Shown one piece after another: positions 1 through 8,436 of a stretch of 64,000 bases of DNA; position 1 is the stretch's first letter, and each line of letters opens with the position of its first letter. The stretch spans positions 3,410,001-3,474,000 of the forward strand of contig NZ_CP093301.1 in NCBI RefSeq assembly GCF_024362785.1, written 5' to 3'. Under the pieces are notes generated by a model. The model saw only the letters and a list, made by a program, of their open reading frames with translations. It ran no database searches and was not told the origin of the DNA. This stretch comes from Evansella sp. LMS18. Lineage in GTDB: Bacteria; Bacillota; Bacilli; Bacillales; Salisediminibacteriaceae. Both the position numbers and the translations under genes were made by a program.

Positions 1-690
1 AATGTGGAAGAATTTATTGATGGCGTGGATATAATCATGGATGGTACGGATAATTTTCAGACAAGATACTTAATAAATGATGTGGCGTACAAGTATAATA
101 TTCCTTTTGTATATGGAGGGGCGGTGAGCTCAAGAGGAATGAGCGCACTTTTGATCCCGGGAGTAACGCCATGTCTTCGCTGCCTTTTTCCTGATGGAGG
201 CAGCGGTGGCCAGACATGCGATACTATCGGAGTGCTGGCACCCGTTGTTGATATCTCTGCCAGCATGCAGACAATTGAAGCTCTGAAATATTTAACAGGC
301 AACACGGAGAAGCTGCGTGGGGAACTCGCTACCTTTGATATCTGGAATAACCATAGCTATAATCTGCAGTTAGGAAAAAGGCGGGATGAGTGCGACACAT
401 GCGGCAAGGAAATTTTTCCGGCGCTGACAAAAAGAGAAGATGACGGGGTAACAACTCTTTGCGGCAGAGAGACAGTGCAAATACTCCTGAAACAAAAACT
501 GGACTTAACTGAATGGGATGGACGGCTTTCCCCTGTTGCTGAAACGAAAAAGACGCCATTCCTTTTAAGGGCCAGGCTCAAAGAGGAAGAAATAACCCTT
601 GTTATTTTCCCTGACGGAAGAGTGCTTGTTCAGGGGACAGAAGACATCAGCCGTGCCAAAACAGTTTTTTCAAAATATATAGGAATGTAA
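1..690 (+). CDS. ThiF/MoeB family sulfur-carrier adenylyltransferase, 5'-truncated
   Basis: The reading frame is open from base 1, so the N-terminal part including the ATP-binding glycine loop lies outside the window. Family members adenylate the C-terminal glycine of ThiS or MoaD in thiamine or molybdopterin synthesis. Visible hallmarks are the DGTDNF segment, the zinc-binding pairs CLRC and CDTC, and the conserved Cys in QTCDTIGVLAP that takes part in sulfur-carrier chemistry. The tail after about residue 140 (LCGRETVQ, then FPDGRVLVQGTEDISRAK) resembles the C-terminal extension found in Bacillus ThiF and MoeB, so either is possible. A strong terminator follows directly. Family call is firm, the exact paralogue is not. 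Confidence 0.85.
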   Translation, partial: NVEEFIDGVDIIMDGTDNFQTRYLINDVAYKYNIPFVYGGAVSSRGMSALLIPGVTPCLRCLFPDGGSGGQTCDTIGVLAPVVDISASMQTIEALKYLTGNTEKLRGELATFDIWNNHSYNLQLGKRRDECDTCGKEIFPALTKREDDGVTTLCGRETVQILLKQKLDLTEWDGRLSPVAETKKTPFLLRARLKEEEITLVIFPDGRVLVQGTEDISRAKTVFSKYIGM

Positions 691-696
691 ATCAAG

Positions 697-726
697 CGGC
701 TGTCCCCCGGGGCACAGCCGTTTTTT
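697..726 (+). terminator. Rho-independent terminator after the ThiF/MoeB gene
   Basis: Seven-bp stem CGGCTGT (697-703) pairs with ACAGCCG (714-720) and is followed by six T residues. It starts seven bases after the stop codon. Confidence 0.88.
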
Positions 727-807
727 GATCTGGCTCAGATAAAAGACAAATTTTGTCATCAATAAAAATCTCCGTTTTAAAAATGATAATACAGAGGAGG
801 TCATACT

Positions 808-984
808 ATGGCAAGGATTCTGTTTTTTATCGGTTTAGTAATCAGTTTAAGCAGCTTATACCGGAACAAATACAAGTTACTCAACATCTTTTTATCAAAA
901 AAGTGGCTCAGACGTCTGTCGGTTGCCATGATCATGCGAATACCGGCTGTGAGAGAAAAAATGCTTTTTCAAGCCCTTCGTTAA
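808..984 (+). CDS. Small basic membrane-like protein, 58 aa, unknown
   Basis: An ATG at 808 sits seven bases after a good ribosome binding site (GAGGAGG, 794-800) and opens a 58-codon frame. The product begins with a hydrophobic stretch of about 15 residues (ILFFIGLVISLSSLY) followed by a Lys/Arg-rich part (KKWLRRLSV, RIPAVREK), suggesting a single-pass or membrane-associated peptide. The frame stops inside the left arm of the next terminator, making a compact gene-terminator unit between two terminators. I do not recognise the family. An overlapping longer frame at 753-1016 has no ribosome binding site and reads through the terminator, so I prefer this one. Confidence 0.6.
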   Translation: MARILFFIGLVISLSSLYRNKYKLLNIFLSKKWLRRLSVAMIMRIPAVREKMLFQALR

Positions 985-1008
985 AATCCCGGTCCGCCGG
1001 GATTTTTC
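983..1008 (+). terminator. Rho-independent terminator, upstream exon of the group II intron
   Basis: Ten-bp stem AAAATCCCGG (983-992) pairs with CCGGGATTTT (997-1006) around a TCCG loop, with a T-rich 3' side. The group II intron begins about 13 bases downstream, in line with the habit of some bacterial group II introns (class C) of inserting behind terminator hairpins. Confidence 0.85.
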
Positions 1009-1019
1009 CAATTTAAGGC

Positions 1020-2985
1020 GTGCCCAGCACGCTATTAATTGCTTACTGGTGAAAGTCCAGTCTGAGTAAGTGCCAAGACGCTCAGTAGCTGACAGGCAAC
1101 TGGTGGAGAAATCCTAAGGTTGAAGCCCTGTGACAAAGTAACTCCACTTGGAGTGCGAGCAACTTAACAGGTTGTAACATAAAGTGAATCTTGCAGCCTC
1201 GTCAATTAAAACCCTCTTCGGAGGAACAAGGGAAGTCGAGCCTCTCTTAAATGGGCGAAGACCACGGAAGGTGTGTAGAACTTGGAGGGCAGCACCGAAG
1301 TATCCCTCGGGGTATGGAGAGCGACATGTTAAGACAGTAGTTAATGGAACTGGGGATACCCTCCTCGGTCACTTCAAAAGAAGTAAAACAGACACCTATA
1401 AGCCACCGGTGAAATGGTTGACGGACTGAGAGGGAGTCGGAGGGGGTCATAGTACCAATGATGGCAATGACAACACAACATTGTCTAGGGAAGGACGGCA
1501 CAAGCCAATACCCTACTTCGTTCATATGTTCAAAGGAGGTAAGAGTCAGTGAATGCCAGGAAAACGGCTAACTACGCCAATAATGCAAAAGCTCAAGAAC
1601 TCTGGAAAACATTATACCTTTGTGCCAAGGAAAGTGATACTCGTCGGTTTCATGCACTATATGATAAGATTTATCGCCCAGATATCTTATGGGATGCATG
1701 GCAACGTGTGAAACGGAGAAAAGGAAGTGGAGGTGTAGATGAACAAACCTTGGAAGATATCATGACTCATGGCGAGAAGAACTTTCTCAATGAGCTGTAC
1801 TTGGAATTAAAAGAGAAGAGATATCATCCGCAACCAGTTCTTCGAACCTACATTCCTAAAGGTGATGGTAAGAAACAAAGACCATTAGGAATCCCAACAA
1901 TTAAGGACCGAGTAGTTCAAATGGCAACAAAGCTTGTGATTGAACCAATATTTGAGGCTGACTTCCAGGAATGTTCCTATGGCTTTCGCCCAAAACGGAA
2001 TGCTCATCAAGCTATCGCTAAAATACGTAAAGAGAGCAAGAAATCCTATTGGGTATTAGACGTCGATATCCAAGGTTTCTTTGACAATATCAATCAAGAT
2101 AAGTTAATGAAACTTCTGGAACAGCGTATCAGCGATAGAAGAGTGCTGAAACTCATTCGAAAATGGCTAAAGGCTGGAATTATGGAAGAAGGGAAGCTCA
2201 GAAACTCCATAACGGGTACACCGCAAGGTGGGGTTATCTCACCACTTCTTGCGAACATCTATCTGAATACGATGGACAAGTTATGGGAGAAGAGATTCAG
2301 TCATTTAGGTAAACTTATTCGTTATGCGGATGACTTTGTGGTCATCTGTAGGACGAAACAAGAGGCACTAGAAAGTGCACAAGTTATTAAGGCCATTATG
2401 AATAAGCTTGACCTTACTATTAACAAGGACAAGTCGAGGTTGGTCAATATATGGGATGACACTGAAGGATTTGATTTTCTTGGACTACATCATCGGAAAT
2501 TCCCAATCCGTAAGAAAGGTGGACGTACATTCTATATCTTGAATCACGTGCCATCTAAGAAAGCCATGCAAAAGATGCGAACGAAAATCAAGGACTACAC
2601 AGAACCACGGCATAAACTCCATAAGGACATTCGGGATATAGTAAAGGGATTGAACCGAAAGCTTCAAGGCTTCAAAAACTATTATCAGATATCACCAATG
2701 GGGAAGAAGTGGTTAAATCGCATCGACTGGTATGTATTAACTCGCCTTAATCTGTTTAATAACAAGAAAAGGAATAGACGAAATAAACATACGAAATTCA
2801 AAGATACTGCGGAAGAAGTTAAATACTTTTTAGTGAAATTGGCAAGTTAACGCCGTAAAGCCAAAGGAAGAAGAACGTCGGAAAGCCGTATGAGGGAAAA
2901 CTTCACGTACGGTTTGATGAGGGGGAGCTGAAAGTAAAGAAGATAGCCGTAAGGCTATCCTCTAGAAATCAGTTCTCTACTCTAC
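1020..2985 (+). mobile_element. Group II intron, apparently complete
   Basis: The 5' end GTGCCCAGCACGC matches the GUGYG-type start of group II introns and is followed by a long structured domain I-III region (about 1020-1540), an internal reverse transcriptase ORF, and a domain V hairpin at 2882-2915 with the catalytic AGC (2884-2886) in an AGCCGTA/TACGGTT stem. A domain VI candidate runs from about 2924 to 2978, with GAG-CTGA pairing to TCAGTTCTC and an inner stem GATAGCC/GGCTATC. The probable 3' splice site is after CTCTACTCTAC near 2985. Both ends are inferred by motif and could shift by a few bases. Confidence 0.8.
1549..2850 (+). CDS. ltrA: Group II intron reverse transcriptase/maturase
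   Basis: This 433-aa intron-encoded protein copies and helps splice the surrounding ribozyme. The GTG start at 1549 follows AAAGGAGGT with an eight-base gap. Reverse transcriptase blocks are clear: GSGGVDEQT near residue 60, RPLGIPTIKDRVVQ, YGFRPKRNAHQA, the TPQGGVISPLLANIYL block, and the catalytic YADD of IRYADDFVVI near residue 262. The maturase X domain follows (GFKNYYQISPMGKKWLNRIDW). The length leaves no room for an HNH endonuclease domain, so mobility would be endonuclease-independent. The frame is intact, so the intron may be active. Confidence 0.93.
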   Translation: MNARKTANYANNAKAQELWKTLYLCAKESDTRRFHALYDKIYRPDILWDAWQRVKRRKGSGGVDEQTLEDIMTHGEKNFLNELYLELKEKRYHPQPVLRTYIPKGDGKKQRPLGIPTIKDRVVQMATKLVIEPIFEADFQECSYGFRPKRNAHQAIAKIRKESKKSYWVLDVDIQGFFDNINQDKLMKLLEQRISDRRVLKLIRKWLKAGIMEEGKLRNSITGTPQGGVISPLLANIYLNTMDKLWEKRFSHLGKLIRYADDFVVICRTKQEALESAQVIKAIMNKLDLTINKDKSRLVNIWDDTEGFDFLGLHHRKFPIRKKGGRTFYILNHVPSKKAMQKMRTKIKDYTEPRHKLHKDIRDIVKGLNRKLQGFKNYYQISPMGKKWLNRIDWYVLTRLNLFNNKKRNRRNKHTKFKDTAEEVKYFLVKLAS

Positions 2986-3027
2986 AAATCATAAAGTTTT
3001 AGCTATGAATCTGGTTCGACGTGGTGA

Positions 3028-3420
3028 CCTCCAATTCGTAACAAGGCGGTGTGATATCACAACAAGGACCTCCAATTCGCAACAAGACAGGGTGATATCA
3101 CAACAAGAAATCCAATTCGCAACAAGGCGGTGTGATATCGCAACAAGGATCTTCAATTTCGCAACAAGACAGGGTGATATCACAACAAGAAATCCAATTC
3201 GCAACAAGGCGGTGTGATATCGCAACAAGGACCTTCAATTTCGCAACAAGACAGGGTGATATCACAACAAGAAATCCAATTCGCAACAAGGCGGTGTGAT
3301 ATCGCAACAAGGACCTTCAATTTCGCAACAAGACAGGGCGATATCGCAACAAGGAATCCAATTCGCAGCAAGGCAGTGTGATATAGCAACAAGCCAGGGT
3401 GATATCGCAACAAGACGTGA
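3028..3420 (+). repeat. Tandem array of about 19 units of 19-21 bp with an 82-bp higher-order period
   Basis: The decamer TCRCAACAAG recurs about 19 times between 3036 and 3416, each copy followed by 9-11 bases from four variants (GCGGTGTGATA, GACCTTCAATT, ACAGGGTGATA, AAATCCAAT). Four units form an 82-bp superunit: the GGCGG/GGCAG landmark falls at 3045, 3126, 3208, 3290 and 3372. The array lies between the intron and the HAD gene. Several overlapping frames are open through it on both strands as an effect of the repetition and lack ribosome binding sites, so I treat it as non-coding. Confidence 0.93.
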
Positions 3421-3435
3421 GGAAATTTGCCAAAG

Positions 3436-3476
3436 AACCTTATTATTAAGGCTCGCCAGTCGGCAGGTTTTCTTTA
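3436..3476 (+). repeat. Terminator-like dispersed repeat, copy 1
   Basis: A segment of about 40 bases (CCTTATTATTAAGGCTCGCC, then CGGCAGGTTTTCTTTA) is nearly repeated at 61848-61889 on the same strand. It contains a small GC-rich inverted repeat followed by TTTTCTTT, so it may end transcription coming from the tandem array side. Confidence 0.55.
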
Positions 3477-3540
3477 CTTTCTTTATATTAATCGTAAAAT
3501 TATTCCCGTATTGATATAATTATTCTGAGGTGAACTGCCC

Positions 3541-4290
3541 GTGGGGATTAAAGGAATTGGATTTGATCTTGATAATACACTCTACAGTCACGAAGAAGCA
3601 TTTGAAAAGGCGATTAAATATTGCTTCTCTTCATATATTCAGAAAGAGATTGAGAAAAGCAGGCTCATCCCGTCTGGAGAGTTTTTTCATGTCTTTAAAA
3701 ATAACTGTGACAAATACTGGGTTATGTTTGAGGAAAAGAAAATCTCGGGAAAAGAGTATCATCGTATTCGCTTTAATGAAACGATGAAGCATTTTAATCT
3801 TCCTGGCAATGATAAGGCTGCGGAAAGATTTCATTCCTTATATTATAAAGTGGTCGGTGACTTTAGCACGCCCTTCCCTGCGATGGCAGAATTATTATCA
3901 TATTTAGCCCGAAAGCATATCAGCTTGTCAATTATTACAAATGGAAAAATAAGGACACAGCTTGCTAAAATCCAGGCCATTGGTGCCGGCAGGTGGATTA
4001 AGAGACAAAATATCATTATATCTGAAGAGGCAGGGTTTGAAAAACCACAAAAAGAAATATTCCAGCTGGCCGAAAAAAAATTATGCCTGGAGGCAGAACA
4101 GCTTCTCTACGTGGGTGACACATGGAAACATGACGTGGAAGGTCCCATGAATGCAGGATGGCAGGCTGTATATCTGAATTCGAGAGAAGCATCTCCCGAT
4201 TCGGCGCACAGACCCGCAGCCACCGTTAAGAAACTGGCTGATGTGAAAGATTATTTAGCGGATATATTCGGGCGGAGGGAGACTCCATGA
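3541..4290 (+). CDS. HAD family hydrolase (HAD-IA, YjjG-like)
   Basis: A 249-aa cytoplasmic haloacid dehalogenase-like phosphatase. Motif I is FDLDNTL near the N-terminus (nucleophile Asp and general-acid Asp), motif II is the IITNG segment near residue 136, the motif III lysine lies in FEKPQKEIF, and motif IV is YVGDTWKHDVEG. The helical cap sits between motifs I and II. The GTG start follows TGAGGTGAA. The stop codon overlaps the gluP ATG (ATGA), so the two genes are translationally coupled. The substrate cannot be told from the sequence; nucleotide or sugar phosphates are common in this subgroup. Confidence 0.87.
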   Translation: MGIKGIGFDLDNTLYSHEEAFEKAIKYCFSSYIQKEIEKSRLIPSGEFFHVFKNNCDKYWVMFEEKKISGKEYHRIRFNETMKHFNLPGNDKAAERFHSLYYKVVGDFSTPFPAMAELLSYLARKHISLSIITNGKIRTQLAKIQAIGAGRWIKRQNIIISEEAGFEKPQKEIFQLAEKKLCLEAEQLLYVGDTWKHDVEGPMNAGWQAVYLNSREASPDSAHRPAATVKKLADVKDYLADIFGRRETP

Positions 4291-5855
4291 ATGCAGTTTT
4301 ATTAAAGCTACGCTTTTGGGAAATTATACATTACTTAGTTATAAAGGAAGATTTGCGCCTTGTTCATATTGGCAGAAACGGGGACGAGGTCTGGATAGAG
4401 GATGACCGGAAAGAACCTTTTCAGCTTATTCGTCTAAGTTATAAAGGACTGGACTGGAGCAATGAGTTAAGAGCTGACATTAAACAAACATATCAGCGGG
4501 GTAAACAGCTAAGAAAACAAATCGGGCTTCGGTCAGCGAATATTATAAATGTAATCCTGTCCGTTTACCCACCGGTAGATGATTATTCTGAGCTGGTTGA
4601 TAAGCCAGTGCCGCTGTCTGGACGTGGGAAGAACGAGCAGAGAACGATTCTTCTGACAATGGGCAACCTCCAGGAACAGCTATTCCCTCTTGCTACTGAG
4701 TGGAGACTTCAGGAGATGCCTCATTTTTCGGTTCCGGAACAGTTAGAGGATGAGGAAGCCGTCGTAAGGGTATTGAAATCAGAGGTGCAGAGAGCTTCTG
4801 AAACACGCCACGAGAAGGAAAAGGGTCTGTTTTTCTATGGGAAACCGCTTCTGACTTACCTCATTCTTGGTGTTATTCTCGCTGTTTTTACTATTGTTGA
4901 AATGTACGGTTCCTCTACAAGCCCGGAGACGCTTATAAATTTTGGCGCTAAATTTAACCCGCTGATATATGAGGGGGAATGGTGGCGCTTTTTCAGTGCT
5001 ATGTTTTTGCACATTGGCATGTTTCACCTGCTCATGAATTCGCTGGCTTTATTCTATCTGGGCGGTGCTGTTGAAAGGATTTTCGGAACTGCCAGGTTCT
5101 TTTTTATCTACGGTGTTGCAGGGCTGACAGGTTCTGTTGCCAGCTTCGCCTTTAATGAACAAGTGTCTGCAGGAGCCAGCGGAGCAATATTCGGATGTTT
5201 CGGAGCTTTACTCTATTTTGGTGTAAAACATAAACGGCTTTTTTTCCGGACGATGGGGATGAATGTTATCGTCATTCTTCTGATCAACCTCGGGATAGGA
5301 TTTATGGTGCCGATGGTGGATAACGGAGCTCATATTGGCGGCCTTGTTGGAGGGTTTGCAGCTTCAGCGGTAATGGGGCTCCCTAAACACGAAAACCGCC
5401 GCCGGTTACTTTCATTTGTACTGCTGGCAGCGGGGCTTGGGGCGCTGTTATTTTACGGCTACTCCCAGGAAATGACCGGACAGTCTTATGCAGCATACTT
5501 ACAGACCGGTATTGAGTATATTCAGAATGATGAACCGGAAGAAGCAAGGACGTATTTTGAAGCAATTATTGAAGCAGATATACCAAATCATGAAGTAATC
5601 TTAACAGATGCATATTTCTGGCTCGCGTATATACAGGCTAATGAGGGCGAATTAGCGGAAGCTGAAGATAATCTGCTTCGGACAATTGAAAGAGACCCAA
5701 TGTTCCATGAGGCTCACTTCAATCTTGCACTCATATATTATGAGAGAGGGGATTACGAAAAAGCTTATGCCCAGCTGGAAGAAGCTCTCCAGCTGCAGCC
5801 TGAATCGGACGCATACAACCAGCTGGAAGCCGAACTTTCTCAGTATATTGAATAA
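4287..5855 (+). CDS. gluP: Rhomboid intramembrane serine protease GluP (YqgP)
   Basis: A 522-aa membrane protease. Residues 1-190 form a cytosolic N-terminal domain, about 190-385 hold the rhomboid membrane domain, and the C-terminus carries TPR-like repeats (AYFWLAYIQANEGELAEAED and AHFNLALIYYERGDYEKAYA). The catalytic Ser is in GASGAIFG (about S298) and the His in NGAHIGGL (about H349), matching the B. subtilis layout. It cleaves membrane substrates; B. subtilis YqgP has been linked to turnover of a magnesium transporter with FtsH. The start overlaps the HAD stop. In B. subtilis the next genes are yqgQ-glcK; here they lie about 4 kb away, separated by inserted genes. Confidence 0.95.
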   Translation: MNAVLLKLRFWEIIHYLVIKEDLRLVHIGRNGDEVWIEDDRKEPFQLIRLSYKGLDWSNELRADIKQTYQRGKQLRKQIGLRSANIINVILSVYPPVDDYSELVDKPVPLSGRGKNEQRTILLTMGNLQEQLFPLATEWRLQEMPHFSVPEQLEDEEAVVRVLKSEVQRASETRHEKEKGLFFYGKPLLTYLILGVILAVFTIVEMYGSSTSPETLINFGAKFNPLIYEGEWWRFFSAMFLHIGMFHLLMNSLALFYLGGAVERIFGTARFFFIYGVAGLTGSVASFAFNEQVSAGASGAIFGCFGALLYFGVKHKRLFFRTMGMNVIVILLINLGIGFMVPMVDNGAHIGGLVGGFAASAVMGLPKHENRRRLLSFVLLAAGLGALLFYGYSQEMTGQSYAAYLQTGIEYIQNDEPEEARTYFEAIIEADIPNHEVILTDAYFWLAYIQANEGELAEAEDNLLRTIERDPMFHEAHFNLALIYYERGDYEKAYAQLEEALQLQPESDAYNQLEAELSQYIE

Positions 5856-5857
5856 CC

Positions 5858-6757
5858 CTAACGCACATATGGGATTAGCTGAAGGATTTGTTGCTTATGG
5901 TTCTCTGAAGTCTCATAAACTGTAATCAAATGTCCTCCATTCCTGTGCAAAAGTACAAGAGGCATTATATTTCCTGCTGGATTATAAGGGGAATCAGTAA
6001 AAGTATCAGCTCCAAGGATATAATATCTGTAAATGCCTTCCCATAATCTTCCGGTAATCTCGGCTGCTTCAGATGGCTGTATGGACTCTGGCAGCCGGGA
6101 TAAAAATTCAGGGAATTCATTTAACGGGATTTTAAAGTATTCTTCTTCGTTTAAACCAAATTCTTCGGTTAACCCCTCCCATACGAAATTCAGCTGTTGT
6201 TCAATTACGGAATCAAGCAGCTGTTTTGTTTTTCTTTCTTCTTCATCTCCTGGAAGTTCAAAACTGGTCAGAGGCGCCAATGGTGAATCACTAATATATA
6301 TAATATCGCTGCTCATCGTTTGTTTACTTTTGATGCTGTTTTCCCCATACTTGCTTTCAGCATAATAGTAGGTAACAGCTTCATGCCTTCCGCTGTCTTT
6401 TCCATGAAAATTCAGCTTACCTTCTATTGAGTCGGTTTTCACCTCCTTATCTGCCTTATAGTCAACAAGGATCCCATTTTCAAATAAAAGCGCTATGGAA
6501 TGAATTGAATAGGCTGGAATATTCAGTTTTGCGGAATATTCCATTTCCAGGGAATATTCATTCTCATCCTTAACATCAGAAATGTAAAGCTTTGTTTCCG
6601 CCTCTGAAAACAGGAGGCGTTCATCAGCCTGGGGATGATATACAAAAGATTCTCGCATAGCTGAGGAAGAAAACCATGGAGTATTAAAAACTAAAAGAAT
6701 AAATGTAACGAATACGGATAGAATCACTAGCAGCAAAAGCCGCTTCTTTCTCTGCAT
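5858..6757 (-). CDS. Membrane-anchored extracytoplasmic protein of unknown function
   Basis: The product has 299 residues from an ATG at 6757, chosen because GGGGGTG lies seven bases upstream; an upstream in-frame start would add 20 residues without a ribosome binding site. Residues 1-28 have a basic start (MQRKKR) and a hydrophobic segment, typical of an uncleaved signal anchor, so most of the protein should face outward. The rest is acidic, without cysteines or a motif I know. It converges on gluP with a gap of only two bases between stop codons and no clear terminator. It is divergent from spoVAF. No family is recognised. Confidence 0.75.
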   Translation of the reverse strand: MQRKKRLLLLVILSVFVTFILLVFNTPWFSSSAMRESFVYHPQADERLLFSEAETKLYISDVKDENEYSLEMEYSAKLNIPAYSIHSIALLFENGILVDYKADKEVKTDSIEGKLNFHGKDSGRHEAVTYYYAESKYGENSIKSKQTMSSDIIYISDSPLAPLTSFELPGDEEERKTKQLLDSVIEQQLNFVWEGLTEEFGLNEEEYFKIPLNEFPEFLSRLPESIQPSEAAEITGRLWEGIYRYYILGADTFTDSPYNPAGNIMPLVLLHRNGGHLITVYETSENHKQQILQLIPYVR

Positions 6758-6932
6758 CGGTAAGCACCCCCGGCAAATATCGCTTTGCAGCCTGTCTAAT
6801 ATACTTATATGAGCCACAGCTTAGGGGTATGCCAGCCATTCTTCAGTAAAGCATTATGAGGTTGCTCCCGGAAAAAAGTGTATTGTTTTTTATTAAATAG
6901 CAAACAATGTAGGAAAGACAGGGGGTGAATAT

Positions 6933-8393
6933 ATGGCTGAACCTGTAAAGAAAGCAGCGGCTAAGAATTTAAGTACAAATGTAGCCTACTTAAAACAGGA
7001 GCTCGCTGTCGACAAAAGCTTTGACCTCATTTACCTCGAATTGGAATACAAAGGTGTAGAAATGGCCCTATTCACGGTCGATGCCTTTGCGAAAGATGCA
7101 GCCCTGACTCAGATCCAGAGAGAATTAAACAGGAGCAAAGCAGAACCTGATGAGGTTGATCTTGTAGATTACTGGCTTAAGTCGAGAATTCCTTATATTG
7201 AGCTTGAGGCCTCGACAGACCTGGAAGAAGTGATTATCCAGATTCTGTCCGGACAGTCAGCTCTCTTAGTCGATGGTTATGACAATATTATATTAATGGA
7301 TACAAGAGAGTATCCGGTACGGGGCCCTGATGAGCCGGATACGGAGCAGGTTATCCGTGGTTCCAAAGATGGGTTCGTGGAAACCCTTGTTTTCAACACC
7401 GGTCTTATACGGCGTCGTGTAAGAGACCGGACATTGAGAAATGAATATCTCCGGATCGGCCGGCGCTCCTATACTGATCTTTGTATTACATATGTTGAGG
7501 ATATTGCAGACCCGGCATTAGTGCGCCATATTAAAAAAGTATTAAAGAAAATTGATACTGACGGGCTGCCCATGGGGGACAAGACAATTGAAGAGTATAT
7601 ATTTGGCCAGCATTACAACCCTTATCCTCTAGTGAGGTATACAGAGCGGCCTGATGTAGCTTCCTCCCATCTGTTCGAAGGACATGTTTTAATTATTGTA
7701 GATGGTTCACCGAGTGTTATTATTACTCCAACTACTTTTTGGCATCATCTGCAGCATGCGGAAGAATACAGGCAAAAACCTGTCATAGGAAGTATTCTCA
7801 GGTTAGTGAGATTTGCAGCAGTCTGGACTTCCATTTTTCTGCTGCCTTTATGGTTCCTTTTTGCCGATAACCCTGATCTTCTTCCGGAAGGCTTGTCTTA
7901 TATAGGTTTAAATGAATCGGGGCAGGTGCCCTTAATTGCACAATTTATTATTGCTGAAGCAGGAATTGAGATGCTGAGGATGGCAGCGATTCATACTCCT
8001 TCAGCATTAGCGACGGCTTTAGGACTGGTGGCGGCAATACTTATTGGGGAAGTTGCGATTGAGGTTGGTTTATTTTCCCATGAAGTCGTTTTATACCTGG
8101 CAGTAGCGGCAATAGGATCGTTTGCGACACCTAGTTATGAAATGAGTCTCGCGAACAGGCTTATGAGAGTGATCCTGCTCCTAATAGCCGCATTCTTTCA
8201 TGTTCCGGGATACATGGCTGGCACTTTAGCGCTGATTTTCCTGCTCACTTTTATCAAGGTATACGACACACCATATTTCTGGCCATTTATCCCGTTTAAT
8301 TTACGTGGATTTCGGGATGTTTTGTTAAGAGCACCTATGCCTTTGAAGAACAGAAGACCAAGAGCCATTCATCCAATGGACCCGGACAAATAA
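6933..8393 (+). CDS. spoVAF: Stage V sporulation protein AF, GerA-type spore germination protein
   Basis: A 486-aa protein of the GerA/SpoVAF family. A soluble N-terminal domain (about residues 1-285) is followed by several hydrophobic segments from about 290 to 465. The run RPDVASSHLFEGHVLIIVDG and the following SPSVIITPTTFWHHLQHAEE are highly characteristic of SpoVAF. SpoVAF is made in the forespore and lies in the inner spore membrane, where it takes part in germination. The ATG follows AGGGGGTGA. It normally sits at the end of the spoVA operon; here it stands alone, ended by a strong terminator. Family is certain; orthology to B. subtilis SpoVAF is likely. Confidence 0.9.
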   Translation: MAEPVKKAAAKNLSTNVAYLKQELAVDKSFDLIYLELEYKGVEMALFTVDAFAKDAALTQIQRELNRSKAEPDEVDLVDYWLKSRIPYIELEASTDLEEVIIQILSGQSALLVDGYDNIILMDTREYPVRGPDEPDTEQVIRGSKDGFVETLVFNTGLIRRRVRDRTLRNEYLRIGRRSYTDLCITYVEDIADPALVRHIKKVLKKIDTDGLPMGDKTIEEYIFGQHYNPYPLVRYTERPDVASSHLFEGHVLIIVDGSPSVIITPTTFWHHLQHAEEYRQKPVIGSILRLVRFAAVWTSIFLLPLWFLFADNPDLLPEGLSYIGLNESGQVPLIAQFIIAEAGIEMLRMAAIHTPSALATALGLVAAILIGEVAIEVGLFSHEVVLYLAVAAIGSFATPSYEMSLANRLMRVILLLIAAFFHVPGYMAGTLALIFLLTFIKVYDTPYFWPFIPFNLRGFRDVLLRAPMPLKNRRPRAIHPMDPDK

Positions 8394-8436
8394 AAAGAAA
8401 TGCCGGCAGCGTATTGAACTGCCGGCATTTCTTTTA
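8394..8436. terminator. Bidirectional terminator between spoVAF and yueI
   Basis: A perfect 15-bp stem, AAAGAAATGCCGGCA (8394-8408) with TGCCGGCATTTCTTT (8420-8434), starts right after the spoVAF stop and reaches the yueI stop. T-rich sides on both strands suit termination in both directions. Confidence 0.92.

Noticed and set aside
753-1016. 87-codon frame
   Set aside because: No ribosome binding site and it reads through the terminator; the overlapping frame at 808-984 has both a good ribosome binding site and a fitting end.
1184-1525. Open frames in the intron 5' region on both strands
   Set aside because: They lie in structured group II intron domains and have no coding features.
3028-3420. 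CRISPR array
   Set aside because: Units are only 19-21 bp with no unique spacers, the sequences between TCRCAACAAG copies recur in four variants, and no cas gene is near.
3005-3514. Several open frames on both strands across the tandem array
   Set aside because: They follow from the repetition, lack ribosome binding sites and encode only low-complexity repeats.
6758-6932. Sigma-G promoter of spoVAF
   Set aside because: GTATG and CATTATG elements are seen but about 20 bases apart, outside the usual 17-18.
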